A stretch of DNA of 37,408 nt from Halomonas sp. (GCA_020201095.1 JAIVHM010000146.1:3691-41098); one strand, 5' to 3'. Shown: positions 1 to 9,089, counted from the stretch's first letter. Made by a program: numbers and translations. Notes: generated by a model not told the origin, from the letters alone.

Positions 1-645
1 CAGATCGCCTACGGCATGACCGAAACCAGCCCGGTATCGACCCAGACTGGCGCCAACGACAGCATTGAGAAGCGCGTTTCCACCGTGGGCCGCACCCAGC
101 CCCACCTGGAAAACAAAATCGTCGATCCTGGCAACGGCGGCATTCTACCGAGAGGTGAGATCGGCGAGCTATATACTCGCGGCTACAGTGTCATGCTCAA
201 GTACTGGAACAACGATAAAGCCACATCTGAAGCGATTGACGAGGCGGGTTGGATGCACACCGGCGACCTCGCCACCATGGATGAGGAGGGTTACATCCAG
301 ATCGTCGGCCGTATTAAGGATATGGTGATCCGCGGCGGCGAGAACGTTTATCCCAAAGAGATCGAAGAGTTTCTTTATGCCCACCCGGCGATCTCTGAAG
401 TACAGGTGACCGGCGTTCCCGACAAGAAGTACGGCGAAGAACTAATTGCCTGGGTGAAGCTCAACAGCACCGCTGACGACGTAACCGGCGAAGAGTTGCG
501 CGAGTACTGCAAAGGCAAGATCACCCACTTCAAGATTCCGCGCTACTTCAAATTCGTCGATGAATTTCCGATGACCGTCACCGGTAAGATCCAGAAATTC
601 AAAATGCGCGAGATTTCCATTCAAGAGCTCGGGTTAGACGACTAG
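1..645 (+). CDS. Acyl-CoA ligase (ACSF2-like, AMP-binding), 3' part only
   Basis: This is the C-terminal 214 residues of an acyl-adenylate-forming enzyme that activates a carboxylic acid with ATP and CoA. The reading frame is open from base 1, so the gene begins before the window. The core motif YGMTE is at residues 5-9. It is followed by the [12 protein letters not shown] block, the hinge-region motif [20 protein letters not shown], and the C-terminal [11 protein letters not shown] motif with the catalytic lysine. The order and wording of the blocks resemble the ACSF2 (medium-chain acyl-CoA ligase) branch rather than acetyl-CoA synthetase, as known from family sequences. The substrate cannot be read from this fragment; a medium- or long-chain fatty acid is the best guess. 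It ends with TAG at 643-645, with no clear terminator after it. Confidence 0.9.
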   Translation, partial: QIAYGMTETSPVSTQTGANDSIEKRVSTVGRTQPHLENKIVDPGNGGILPRGEIGELYTRGYSVMLKYWNNDKATSEAIDEAGWMHTGDLATMDEEGYIQIVGRIKDMVIRGGENVYPKEIEEFLYAHPAISEVQVTGVPDKKYGEELIAWVKLNSTADDVTGEELREYCKGKITHFKIPRYFKFVDEFPMTVTGKIQKFKMREISIQELGLDD

Positions 646-794
646 TGACATGCGCTGGCGACTCGTCGGCTAGCAAATGGGCAAGCATCTGGTCAAAAAC
701 TTGGTCAAATGGCGCAATTAAATTGGTAGAGACCAAAATCAGTTGCTATGTTAAATAGATCTGACTTTTTATTACGCTTCTAGGTGTAAGAAAA

Positions 795-1364
795 ATGCCA
801 ATAAAACGCTTGGCAAGCACCCTCCTCTTTTGCGCCATGCCTTACATAGGCGCCCAAGCTAACGAGTTCGCGCCCGCCACGTCGTATGCGATGCCGCAAA
901 GTGAGTTAATGCAGCTGGACAATGGCGTCATTCTTGAAGGCAGCGACCTTGGCAGTATCGACAGTTACACCAGCGGCTTTCGATTAACCGCCGGCTTCAG
1001 CCCATGGCAGTTGCCCCAGTTGGATATTGGCGCTGAACTGGCCTACCGCGAGAGCGAAGAAGTCCCTGTCTCATCGAGTATTTCGCCGTTGATTATGGAC
1101 ACCCTCAGTTTGGGCGGCGCCGTAGTAGCAGGCATGCGCATGGGCGCATTCAGTGTGTATGCCAAATCGGGGCTAACTGAGTGGCGCGGTGAAAGCTACC
1201 GGCCAATGCAAGACATCGATGACAGCGGCACCGCCCTACTCCAGGGGATTGGCGCCACTCTCACCGTCAACCGCCTCGTCAGCCGCCTCGAATACGAGCG
1301 GGTCGATGACCCCACCCTTGATCATCTCAATATGCTCAGCGCTTCATTGCACCTGCCGTTTTAA
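795..1364 (+). CDS. Small outer-membrane beta-barrel-like protein, signal peptide
   Basis: A 189-residue protein of unknown specific function. The N-terminus (MPIKRLASTLLFCAMPYIGAQA) reads as a signal peptide with an AxA cleavage site near residue 22. The remainder alternates polar and hydrophobic residues in short strands separated by acidic or Gly/Ser turns (for example around LSLGGAVVAGMRMGAFSVYA), and it ends in a terminal Phe (LHLPF). These are hallmarks of outer-membrane barrels recognised by the BAM complex. The overall look is OmpA-barrel or YfaZ-like, but I cannot assign a named family. AGGTG at 783-787 is a plausible ribosome binding site for the ATG at 795. The gene stands alone between the ligase gene and trpR, probably with its own promoter. 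Confidence 0.7.
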   Translation: MPIKRLASTLLFCAMPYIGAQANEFAPATSYAMPQSELMQLDNGVILEGSDLGSIDSYTSGFRLTAGFSPWQLPQLDIGAELAYRESEEVPVSSSISPLIMDTLSLGGAVVAGMRMGAFSVYAKSGLTEWRGESYRPMQDIDDSGTALLQGIGATLTVNRLVSRLEYERVDDPTLDHLNMLSASLHLPF

Positions 1365-1453
1365 AGGCCCTTCACGTTAGAAAACCTTCTTCGTTTAGTG
1401 AAAACGCGATTTATACATGATTGCGGATTGACCTATTGCCTAATCGTGATAGC

Positions 1454-1471
1454 GTACTAGTACGCTAGTAC
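1454..1471 (+). promoter_or_regulatory. TrpR operator in the trpR-trpE-trpG promoter
   Basis: The 18-base site GTACTAGTACGCTAGTAC matches the enterobacterial Trp-repressor consensus GTACTAGTTAACTAGTAC at every position outside the central four bases, with both CTAG half-sites at the correct spacing. It overlaps candidate promoter elements: a TTGACC at 1428-1433 and a TACAAT at 1469-1474, which are too far apart to form one promoter, so the exact promoter is unresolved. It lies about 40 bases before the trpR ATG. The arrangement implies that trpR, trpE and trpG are co-repressed when tryptophan is abundant. The match is read directly; the binding is inferred. Confidence 0.8.
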
Positions 1472-1509
1472 AATATTTATCATTGGGTGCCACACGATGT
1501 TTTTATGCC

Positions 1510-1800
1510 ATGTTTTCAAACGATGAGTACCAGGCTGAGCTGATTCGTCACCTGCTCGCCATCGACTCGCCTGACGCAATGGATGAGGCGCTGGCCAGCT
1601 TACTGACGCCAGCAGAGTATCAAGAAATCAGTAAACGCCTACAGATTTTCAAGCTGCTGCGCGAAGGCGTGCCACACCGCAAAATTGCCGAAACCCTGGG
1701 CGTGGGGATCGCTACGGTTTCGCGGGGCTCCCGCGCCTTGGCCACGTTACCCGGTTCAACATCGCCACCTTCTACACGACCTTCTTCACGGAATGATTGA
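1510..1800 (+). CDS. trpR: Trp operon repressor, C-terminus probably frameshifted
   Basis: A TrpR-family helix-turn-helix repressor that uses tryptophan as co-repressor. LLTPAEYQEISKRLQIFKLL and GVPHRKIAETLGVGIATVSR (helix-turn-helix) align with the E. coli protein, followed by GSRAL. I chose ATG 1510 (MFSNDEYQ) over the upstream TTG at 1483 because it matches the family's short N-terminus. After ALATLPG the reading frame turns into a Ser/Pro/Arg-rich tail unlike any TrpR. If one T is added to the TT at 1755-1756, the frame instead continues FNIATFYTTFFTE and stops at 1794-1796. That tail has the hydrophobic pattern of the last TrpR helix. So either the last 14 or so residues are altered by a 1-base loss, or the base is missing from the sequence. 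It is the first gene of its own operon, and its operator lies just upstream. Confidence 0.8.
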   Translation: MFSNDEYQAELIRHLLAIDSPDAMDEALASLLTPAEYQEISKRLQIFKLLREGVPHRKIAETLGVGIATVSRGSRALATLPGSTSPPSTRPSSRND

Positions 1801-1802
1801 TC

Positions 1803-3224
1803 ATGACCACTGCTGACATGCACGCATCTAAAGGCCCTGAGCCGTTTACGCTGCCGCGCAAGCCGCACTATGTGACGCTGGCGGCCGACTGCGACTTTTT
1901 TGCCCTCTTTCAAAAAATCGAGCGGCAGTTTACTAACTGCTACATGCTCGAGTCGCTGGGCGAAGATAGCCATATGGCGCGCCACTCGATCATCGGCTTC
2001 GACCCCGAGTACACGCTCTATGCCAACGGCAAGACGCTGACGATCGAAGACCGCGACGGCAATGCCAACCACTACCCGAGCGATAACCCTTATGAGCTGC
2101 TGCGCAGCCTGATACCGCAGAATATTATTTCGCGGAAATACGCTGGTGGGCTAAGCGGCTATCTGGGTTATGACGCCATGCAGTACTTCGAGCCGTCGCT
2201 GACACTCAAGGCCAGCGATGACTTCGATACGTTTCGGTTCGGGCTCTATAAAGATGGGTTGATCCTCGACAAGATGACCGGTGAGGTTATCTATTTTTAC
2301 TATGACAATAGCCGCTACGAGTTTCTGCAAACGCTGATTGACGCCGACGACACGCCGCCCGGCCCGCTGCATATCACGGCCCTGGGCGACACCATGAGCC
2401 AGGCGGAGCACGCCGAGGCCGTGGCCAAGGTGAAACAGGACATCATCGACGGCAAGGTCTTCCAGTGCGAGGTCGGCTTTAAAAAGCGCTTTCAGATTCA
2501 GGGCGACACCCTGGCGCTATATGACCAACTACGTACCATCAACCCTTCACCGCAGATGTACTACGTCAAATTTGGTGATCAGAAGCTTATTGGCGCAAGC
2601 CCCGAGCTGCTGTTTCGTCTGCGCCAGGGCGAAATGGAAACTTTCCCCTTGGCGGGTACCACGACCCGGGGCCAAACGCCTCAGGAAGATACCCAGCTCG
2701 CCCGGGCGCTGCTTAATGACCCCAAAGAGATCGCCGAGCACAATATGATCGTCGATCTTCACCGCAACGATATTGGTCGAGTGGCGCAGTTTGGCACGGT
2801 AAAAGTCCGCAGCCTGATGGATATCAAGCGTTTCAGCCACGTTCAGCATATCTCCAGCGAAATTGTCGGCATTATTGCCGAGAATGACGACATGTTCAGC
2901 GCGCTGGCCAGCAACTTCCCGGCGGGCACCCTCACCGGTGCCCCCAAGATCGAAGCCATGAAAATCATCGACGACCTAGAAACCGATGGGCGTGGCCCCT
3001 ACGGCGGCGCGGTGGGCCAGTTTTCGTTCAACGGCGACTGTACCTTTGCCATTCCCATTCGCACGGTATTTGTGAACGGCGAGAAAGCCTACGTGCAAAC
3101 CTGCGGCGGTAACGTCTTTGACAGTAACGCCGACGATGAATACGAAGAGATCCGCCGCAAGTTTGCCGGTACCCGCAAGGCCCTGGCCCCCTTTATGAGC
3201 ACGGAAACGGAGAGCCCCGCATGA
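1803..3224 (+). CDS. trpE: Anthranilate synthase component I
   Basis: A chorismate-binding enzyme that makes anthranilate from chorismate and ammonia, the committed step of tryptophan synthesis. About 473 residues from ATG 1803; a TTG at 1797 would give two more residues. The early MLES (in YMLESLGED) corresponds to the LLES feedback site that binds tryptophan in TrpE. The C-terminal chorismate-binding half holds LAGTTTRG, the ELLNDPKEIAEHNMIVDLHRND-type block, and PAGTLTGAPKIEAM. This last motif favours TrpE over PabB. The gene starts a few bases after trpR and overlaps trpG by four bases (ATGA), so the three genes are translationally coupled. PabB and other isochorismate-type enzymes are less likely given the TrpR operator and the feedback motif. 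Confidence 0.92.
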   Translation: MTTADMHASKGPEPFTLPRKPHYVTLAADCDFFALFQKIERQFTNCYMLESLGEDSHMARHSIIGFDPEYTLYANGKTLTIEDRDGNANHYPSDNPYELLRSLIPQNIISRKYAGGLSGYLGYDAMQYFEPSLTLKASDDFDTFRFGLYKDGLILDKMTGEVIYFYYDNSRYEFLQTLIDADDTPPGPLHITALGDTMSQAEHAEAVAKVKQDIIDGKVFQCEVGFKKRFQIQGDTLALYDQLRTINPSPQMYYVKFGDQKLIGASPELLFRLRQGEMETFPLAGTTTRGQTPQEDTQLARALLNDPKEIAEHNMIVDLHRNDIGRVAQFGTVKVRSLMDIKRFSHVQHISSEIVGIIAENDDMFSALASNFPAGTLTGAPKIEAMKIIDDLETDGRGPYGGAVGQFSFNGDCTFAIPIRTVFVNGEKAYVQTCGGNVFDSNADDEYEEIRRKFAGTRKALAPFMSTETESPA

Positions 3225-3889
3225 AGGTGCTGATCATCGATAACTACGACTCCTTCACCTATAACCTTTACCAGTTTATCGGTGAGATCCTGACCACGGA
3301 AAAAAATCGCGGCAGAGTGCCCCATTTCGAGATAATCGTTAAGCGCAATAACCAGATCGACTTCAAAGCGATTGAAACCATGGCGCCGGATCGCATTATC
3401 ATCTCCCCCGGCCCCGGCTCGCCGGATGACCCGCGCTACTTTGGCGTGTGTGCCGAGGTGATCGAGAAGCTGGGTAAAACCACCCCGCTGCTGGGGGTTT
3501 GTCTAGGCATGCAGGGCATCGTGCACGTGTTTGGCGGTAAGGTCGTCAAAGCGCCGCTACCCATGCACGGCAAGATTAGTCCTATCAACCACAACAACCA
3601 CTCGGTGTTTAACGGCGTGCCCGACCAGCTGGAAGTGATGCGCTATCACTCGCTGATTGCCGATGCGACAACCCTACCCGAGTGCCTGGAAGTGACTGCC
3701 ACGGTGGGCGCCCTGGCGGCTGACGACTTTGAACAGCATAGTCGCTGGCAGGCACTCGGCGAGTTTGAGTTGATGGGTGTGAAACACCGGGACTACCCCA
3801 TCCACGGCATTCAGTTCCACCCGGAATCGTTTGCGACCGAAGGCGGCAAGGAACTGATTAGCAACTTCCTGTTTGCCTACGCAGCCTGA
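3221..3889 (+). CDS. trpG: Anthranilate synthase component II (glutamine amidotransferase)
   Basis: A class I glutamine amidotransferase of 222 residues that supplies ammonia to TrpE. The N-terminal IDNYDSFTYNL and the ISPGPGSPDDP oxyanion region are present, as is the catalytic Cys94 in LGVCLGMQG. His200 and Glu202 in FHPES complete the triad. The protein carries extra residues near positions 24-36 (after GEILTTEKNRG) compared with the short E. coli-type domain, so it belongs to a TrpEG type adapted to this partner. Its ATG overlaps the trpE stop. It faces rluF with only 11 bases between the two stop codons, and I see no hairpin there. PabA is the main alternative, because TrpG/PabA can be shared between pathways. 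Confidence 0.92.
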   Translation: MKVLIIDNYDSFTYNLYQFIGEILTTEKNRGRVPHFEIIVKRNNQIDFKAIETMAPDRIIISPGPGSPDDPRYFGVCAEVIEKLGKTTPLLGVCLGMQGIVHVFGGKVVKAPLPMHGKISPINHNNHSVFNGVPDQLEVMRYHSLIADATTLPECLEVTATVGALAADDFEQHSRWQALGEFELMGVKHRDYPIHGIQFHPESFATEGGKELISNFLFAYAA

Positions 3890-3900
3890 CGCCATCACTA

Positions 3901-4929
3901 TTATTTTCGGCGTGGAGCCGGCTTGCCTTTAACCGGCTTATTTTTCACAGGCTTGCCCTGTCCGGCTGCTTTGCGGCCGGAAGGCACGCCGCTCGACTTG
4001 CCTTTAAGTGCTGGTTTACCGCCAGCGCTTTTGGCCTTGGGCCGCCCCGACCCGCTGGCAGTGCGTTTTCCTGCCACTTTACCCGGCCCTTTACTCGGCG
4101 TTTTGTCACCGGATTTAGCGCCACGCTTGCCCGGCGTGCCAGCGGCATTTTTGCGAGATTTATTCTGGCTGCTCGAGCGCTTTGGAGCAGACGACGGCGC
4201 GGGTTTGGCCTCTGAACTGGCTGTTAGCGCCTCAATCGTCGCGATCTCTTTCGGGGTCAAGTCGCGCCAGTCGCCTAGCGCCAGGCCCTTGAGCGACACA
4301 TTCATGATGCGCGTGCGAATGAGCTGGGTGACGTCATAGCCGAAATAGTCACACATGCGGCGAATCTGGCGATTCAATCCCTGCACCAGCGTCATGGTGA
4401 ACTCGAAGGTAGATACCTTTTCCACGTGGCATTTTTTGGTTACCTGGCCGAGGATGGGCACCCCGTTCTGCATCCCGTGAATAAAGTCATCGGTAATCGG
4501 TTTGTTAACCGTCACCCGGTATTCTTTTTCATGGTGATTGTTGGCCCGCAAAATCTTGTTCACCAGGTCGCCATTATTGGTGAGCAATATCAGCCCCTGG
4601 GAGTCTTTATCCAGCCGGCCAATGGGAAAAATGCGCGTGCCGTGTTTTACAAAATCGACAATGTTGTCTTTTTCGCTGGACTCGGTCGTACAGACAATAC
4701 CCACCGGCTTATTGAGCGCAATGAGGACGAGGTCTTCCTCTTCCTGGGGCTCGATATCCTGGCCGTTCACTTTGACCCGGTCGCCTGCCACCACCTGGTC
4801 ACCGGTCGTCGCCCGGCGACCGTTAATCCAGACGTTGCCCTGCTCCACGAAGCGGTCGGCTTCCCGCCGCGAGCAAAGGCCGCTTTCGCTGATATATTTA
4901 TTGATACGGGTAGATTTTCGTAACGTCAT
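3901..4929 (-). CDS. rluF: 23S rRNA pseudouridine(2604) synthase with long basic tail
   Basis: An RsuA/RluB/E/F-family pseudouridine synthase. The N-terminal S4 domain begins [20 protein letters not shown]. The catalytic aspartate lies in the [13 protein letters not shown] motif, and the later [19 protein letters not shown] and [12 protein letters not shown] blocks follow. The wording matches E. coli RluF closely ([26 protein letters not shown]), so U2604 of 23S rRNA is the expected target. From about residue 235 the protein becomes a tail of roughly 105 residues rich in Lys, Ser, Ala, Gly and Pro. Family members also have a basic tail, but this one is longer. The start at ATG 4929 fits the family N-terminus. 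Confidence 0.93.
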   Translation of the reverse strand: MTLRKSTRINKYISESGLCSRREADRFVEQGNVWINGRRATTGDQVVAGDRVKVNGQDIEPQEEEDLVLIALNKPVGIVCTTESSEKDNIVDFVKHGTRIFPIGRLDKDSQGLILLTNNGDLVNKILRANNHHEKEYRVTVNKPITDDFIHGMQNGVPILGQVTKKCHVEKVSTFEFTMTLVQGLNRQIRRMCDYFGYDVTQLIRTRIMNVSLKGLALGDWRDLTPKEIATIEALTASSEAKPAPSSAPKRSSSQNKSRKNAAGTPGKRGAKSGDKTPSKGPGKVAGKRTASGSGRPKAKSAGGKPALKGKSSGVPSGRKAAGQGKPVKNKPVKGKPAPRRK

Positions 4930-4964
4930 AGAACGCCATGTGGCTGAAAGGGATAAATAAACGC

Positions 4965-5510
4965 TTAAAAAGACGAACCGGGCTGCTTCAGAAACGCCAG
5001 CTCCTCGTCGGTAGATACCCGACCTAGCAGGGCATTGCGGTGTGGGTAGCGGCCAAAACGATCAATAATCGCCTTGTGGCGCACTTCAAAGTCGAGGTTT
5101 TTCTCCAACCCCGGTTGGTCAAACAGTTCCATCGCCCGCTCGTGAATCGCCGCCGACTCGCTATGCATATAGGGCATGTACAGAAACGCCCGCTGCTCGC
5201 TGGAAAGCCCAACGTCAGCGCCAGCGGCCACCGCTTCCTGAGCCAGCACCAGCGCCAAGGCATCGGTGGCAAAGGCACGCGCATCGTCGCGGTATATATT
5301 ACGCGAAAACTGATCCAGTACGATGATCTCCGCGAGCCGCCCCTGGGGCGTTTGCCGCCAGGCGGAGCACTCGCACTGCCCCGCCTGGGCATGCAGCGTG
5401 CCAAACCGTTCCCGGATCGCCTGGTCCATCTTGGGGTCTTTTTTAAACCACTGCGCAGGCGTCAAGGCCTCAAACCAGAAATCGAGAACCGCTTGAGCAT
5501 CTGAGGCCAT
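4965..5510 (-). CDS. DUF924 family protein
   Basis: A 181-residue protein of the DUF924 family, recognised from the start [21 protein letters not shown], the central block [24 protein letters not shown], and [19 protein letters not shown] with [13 protein letters not shown]. The family is all-helical and TPR-like. No reaction is established, and I do not assign one. GGAGG at 5516-5520 lies five bases before ATG 5510, a good ribosome binding site that fixes the start. It sits between rluF and ppc on the same strand with short gaps, possibly co-transcribed. Confidence 0.88.
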   Translation of the reverse strand: MASDAQAVLDFWFEALTPAQWFKKDPKMDQAIRERFGTLHAQAGQCECSAWRQTPQGRLAEIIVLDQFSRNIYRDDARAFATDALALVLAQEAVAAGADVGLSSEQRAFLYMPYMHSESAAIHERAMELFDQPGLEKNLDFEVRHKAIIDRFGRYPHRNALLGRVSTDEELAFLKQPGSSF

Positions 5511-5553
5511 TGACGCCTCCTTCTAAGCATCATTAAAAGCTCGCCGGACTTGG

Positions 5554-8202
5554 CTAGCCCGTGTTACGTAGGCCAGCCGCAATCCCCGCCATGGTGACCA
5601 TCAAGGCTCTTGAAAGATCGGCGCTAATGGCCCCGTCGGCGTCTCGGTTACGCTGCAACAGCTCCGCCTGCAAACCGTGGAGCGGATCGATATAGGGGTT
5701 ACGCACATCGATCGCCTGACGAATCAGCGGCGTATTTTCCAGCAGTTTCTCCTGCTGCAGAATATCCAGCACGGACTCTTCCAGCCGAGCGAACCGCTCG
5801 CGCAGCTGTTTACCCAAGGCCTTCAACGAGGGCTCGTCCACCAAGCGATGCTCGTAATAGGCGGCAATCGCCACATCAGCTTTGGCCAGCAGCATTTCCA
5901 GCATATCCAGGTAGGTGCCAAAGAACGGCCACTCGTTGCGCATTTCCTGGAGCACCTCGCGCCCTCCCGGCTGTTCAAGCCGACGCGAGAACGCCTCGCC
6001 GCTACCCAGCCACGCGGGCAGCATCAGGCGAATTTGCGTCCAGGCGAAAATCCACGGAATCGCCCTCAGGGTTTCCACCCCACCGTCCTGGCGGCGTTTG
6101 GTTGGCCGAGAGCCCAACGGCAGCCTACCCAGCACGCCTTCCGGTGTCACTGAACGGAAATAAGGGACAAAGTCCGGGTCTTCACGTACCAGACCAACAT
6201 AGGCGGCGTGCGCGACGCTTGAAAGCTGATCCATTTCTTCGCGCCAGTGGGGCTCCGGCGCTCTCGGCGGCAGCAGCGTGGCCTCCAACACCGCACAGGC
6301 ATAAATTTCCATCGAGCGCAGGGCGATATCCGGCTGGCCAAACTTGAAGCGAATCATCTCGCCCTGCTCGGTCACCCTTAAACTGCCGTTCACCGAGCCC
6401 GGCGGCTGGGAAAGAATCGCCGCGTGGGCGGGGCCACCACCCCGGCCAACGGTGCCACCGCGGCCGTGGAACAGCGTAAGGTCGACACCATGCCGCTTGC
6501 ACACATTGACCAGCGACTCCTGGGCCCGGTACTGCGCCCAGGCAGCAGCCAGTTGCCCGGCATCCTTGGCAGAGTCTGAATAACCAATCATCACCTCTTG
6601 GCCCTTGCGCATCAGTTTACGGTAGCCCGGCAGCGCGAGCAGCTGATCAATCACGTCACCCGCGTGATCCAGGTCGTTAAGGGTTTCGAACAACGGCGCA
6701 ATCGGCAAGGTTACGTTGCCGCCGGCTTCTTTCATCAACAGCGCCACGGTAAGCACGTCGGAGGGTTCAGCGGCCATGGAGATGATGTAGGTCCCCAGTG
6801 CTTCAGTGTGTTCCTGGGCGACCACCTTGAAGGTATCGAGGACCTCGCGGGATTCTGCCGAACATTCCCAACGGCGGGGTATCAACGGTCGCCGCGACTC
6901 AAGTTCAGCCAGCAAAAATTCCTGGCGCTGGGTTTCATCCCACTCGCGGTAGTGACCCAAATTCAGCGCGTCGGTCAGCTCTTCCATTACCTGGGCATGA
7001 CGGCTGGCTTCCTGGCGCAGGTCGAGCTTGGTCAGCGTGACGCCAAACACCGCCACTCGGCGCAGGGTGTCCAGCAGTGCGCCATTGGCGATGGTATCCA
7101 GGCCCACATCGCACAGCGAACGGTAGCAGGCCAGCAAAGGCGCATACAGCTGGTCGCGGGTTTCGATAATCGGCCCGCCGTCATAGTTATGCCCCTCAAG
7201 CTCGGCCTTGGCCCAGTCGCGGGTGGACTCCATCTTCACCAGCAGGCGTTTCAGCACTTCGCGATAGGGCTCGGCCACTTCGCCTGCTTCAGCCTTGAGC
7301 GCGCTATTGGCCTTCCACATAGAGAGCTCGGTCTTGAGCTGCTCAAGGTCGCGCAGATAAAGATCCGCCGCCATCCAACGGCCTAACAAAAGCACTTCTT
7401 TGGTCACCTTTGCGGTCACGTTCGGGTTGCCATCCCGGTCTCCGCCCATCCAGGAGGCATAGCGAATGGGTGCAGCGTCGAGCGGCAGGCGTTCGCCAGC
7501 GGTCTCAAGCAGCAGGTTATCCAGATCGCGATGAAAGTCAGGCACTGCCTGCCACAGCGAATTTTCAATCACGGCAAAGCCCCACTTGGCCTCATCGACG
7601 GGCGTGGGTCGTTCGTGACGAATCTCGTCGGTATGCCAGGCCTGGCTGATCAACTCTTCCAGCCGCCCCTGAGCGCGGGTACCCCGCTCAGGGTAGTCTT
7701 CAGAGCCTTCAATGGCCGTCAGGCAGTCGTCGATGGCATCGTACTTTTGAATCAGGGTGCGACGAATGACTTCGGTGGGGTGCGCGGTGAGCACCAGCTC
7801 AACCCGCATATTGGCAAGGCTTTCGACCAGCTTGCGCGGCGAGTTGCCTGCCTGCTCGGCGCGTTTGAGCAGCTCGCCAAGCACCGGCTGCGAGCCCGGC
7901 TTGTAGTCCTCCACGCGACGGAACCGCGCCCGGTAGTGCTGCTCAGCGATGTTGGCGAGATTGAGAAACTGATTAAAGGCACGGGTGACGGGCAGTAAAT
8001 CCTGCTCGGGCAGCTTACGCAGGTATTCGATCAAGTTGCGCTGCTGCAGCGAATCACCCTGCCGCCCCTGCTTGGCGTGGGCACGAATGGTTTCGATTTT
8101 ATCGACAAATGATTGGCCTAGATCATCGGCAATGGTTCGCCCCAGGCTGTCGCCCAGAATTCGCACGTTATCGCGTAACGATTCGTGTAGGTCATGGCTC
8201 AT
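5554..8202 (-). CDS. ppc: Phosphoenolpyruvate carboxylase
   Basis: This enzyme carboxylates phosphoenolpyruvate to oxaloacetate, replenishing the TCA cycle. The 882 residues equal the E. coli length. The catalytic His141 is in VLTAHPTEV. The substrate-binding WMGGDRDGNPNVT follows, then MIGYSDSAKDAG, FHGRGGTVGRGGGP (active-site glycine loop), RAIPWIFAWTQIRL and the C-terminal GIAAGLRNTG, which ends like the known allosteric (aspartate-binding) C-terminus. GGAGG at 8210-8214 stands seven bases before ATG 8202. All expected blocks are intact. It follows mazG on the same strand after a 44-base gap. Confidence 0.97.
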   Translation of the reverse strand: MSHDLHESLRDNVRILGDSLGRTIADDLGQSFVDKIETIRAHAKQGRQGDSLQQRNLIEYLRKLPEQDLLPVTRAFNQFLNLANIAEQHYRARFRRVEDYKPGSQPVLGELLKRAEQAGNSPRKLVESLANMRVELVLTAHPTEVIRRTLIQKYDAIDDCLTAIEGSEDYPERGTRAQGRLEELISQAWHTDEIRHERPTPVDEAKWGFAVIENSLWQAVPDFHRDLDNLLLETAGERLPLDAAPIRYASWMGGDRDGNPNVTAKVTKEVLLLGRWMAADLYLRDLEQLKTELSMWKANSALKAEAGEVAEPYREVLKRLLVKMESTRDWAKAELEGHNYDGGPIIETRDQLYAPLLACYRSLCDVGLDTIANGALLDTLRRVAVFGVTLTKLDLRQEASRHAQVMEELTDALNLGHYREWDETQRQEFLLAELESRRPLIPRRWECSAESREVLDTFKVVAQEHTEALGTYIISMAAEPSDVLTVALLMKEAGGNVTLPIAPLFETLNDLDHAGDVIDQLLALPGYRKLMRKGQEVMIGYSDSAKDAGQLAAAWAQYRAQESLVNVCKRHGVDLTLFHGRGGTVGRGGGPAHAAILSQPPGSVNGSLRVTEQGEMIRFKFGQPDIALRSMEIYACAVLEATLLPPRAPEPHWREEMDQLSSVAHAAYVGLVREDPDFVPYFRSVTPEGVLGRLPLGSRPTKRRQDGGVETLRAIPWIFAWTQIRLMLPAWLGSGEAFSRRLEQPGGREVLQEMRNEWPFFGTYLDMLEMLLAKADVAIAAYYEHRLVDEPSLKALGKQLRERFARLEESVLDILQQEKLLENTPLIRQAIDVRNPYIDPLHGLQAELLQRNRDADGAISADLSRALMVTMAGIAAGLRNTG

Positions 8203-8246
8203 GGCGTGGCCTCCTTGCAGGGGTCGCGTAAACGGTTAATAACGAT

Positions 8247-9089
8247 TCAACGGGGCTCTTCGGCTTTGGCGGCCTGCCAGTGAGCTTCCATCTCGTTCAA
8301 CGTGGCCTCAGAGAATGGTCGCTTGGCAGCGCTGAGTTCGCCCTCTACATAGCGAAAGCGCCGTTCGAATTTGGCATTGGTCGCGCGCAGGCACTGCTCC
8401 GGGTTAGCCCCTAGCGTGCGTGCTAAATTAGTCACGGCAAACAGTAGGTCACCGACTTCTTCATGGGCGTGCTGCTGGTCGCCAGCAGCGAGGGCCTCTT
8501 CCACTTCATCAAGCTCTTCGCGTATCTTGGCCAGAACGCCCTGTGAATCCGGCCAGTCAAAGCCCACGCGTGCCGCGCGTTTGGAAAGCTTGGCCGCACG
8601 GCTAAGCGCAGGCAAAGTACGCGGTACATCGTCAAGCACTGAGGCGGCAGCGCCGTCGCTATCAGCATCTGCTCTTGCGTCACGTTCTGCGGCTTTCAGC
8701 GACTCCCAGCGGCTATTCACCTGCTGGGTTTGCACATCCTCAGCACTCACTCCTGATGGGCGGCGTGAGCTCAAGGTGCCGTCGGGGAAGACATGCGGGT
8801 GGCGACGCAGCATCTTGGCGGTCAGCGTATCGACAATGTCATGGAAGTCGAAGCGCTGCTCTTCCGCCCCAAACTGGGCGTAGTAAACCACCTGGAACAA
8901 CAGGTCACCCAGCTCGCCGGGCAGTTCGTCAAAGGCGCGCCGTTCGATGGCATCGGCCACTTCATAGGCTTCTTCAAGGGTGTGGGGCACGATGCTGTCC
9001 CAATCCTGCTTGATATCCCAGGGGCAGCCCTGCTCGTGGTCTCGAAGAACCTGCATCAGGGTGAGCAAATCATCCAGCGAATAGCGCAT
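8247..9089 (-). CDS. mazG: Nucleoside triphosphate pyrophosphohydrolase MazG
   Basis: A house-cleaning enzyme that hydrolyses (d)NTPs to NMPs and pyrophosphate and in E. coli modulates the ppGpp response. The 280 residues carry two MazG domains. The first opens LMQVLRDHEQGCPWDIKQ with TLEEAYEVADAI and ELGDLLFQVVYYAQ. The second has FDWPDSQGVLAKIREELDEVEEAL and HEEVGDLLFAVTNLAR. The EExxE-like metal-binding helices are present in both. The linker near residues 115-155 is longer and more acidic/alanine-rich than in E. coli (263 residues). The ATG overlaps the relA stop (TAATG), so it is translationally coupled to relA, as in E. coli and Pseudomonas. Confidence 0.95.
   Translation of the reverse strand: MRYSLDDLLTLMQVLRDHEQGCPWDIKQDWDSIVPHTLEEAYEVADAIERRAFDELPGELGDLLFQVVYYAQFGAEEQRFDFHDIVDTLTAKMLRRHPHVFPDGTLSSRRPSGVSAEDVQTQQVNSRWESLKAAERDARADADSDGAAASVLDDVPRTLPALSRAAKLSKRAARVGFDWPDSQGVLAKIREELDEVEEALAAGDQQHAHEEVGDLLFAVTNLARTLGANPEQCLRATNAKFERRFRYVEGELSAAKRPFSEATLNEMEAHWQAAKAEEPR

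Noticed and set aside
1803-3224. PabB (aminodeoxychorismate synthase) instead of TrpE
   Set aside because: The PAGTLTGAPK motif, the MLES feedback site and the TrpR operator all point to anthranilate synthase.
6598-7386. 262-codon plus-strand ORF inside ppc
   Set aside because: It lies wholly antisense to a complete, well-supported ppc, and no motif is seen.
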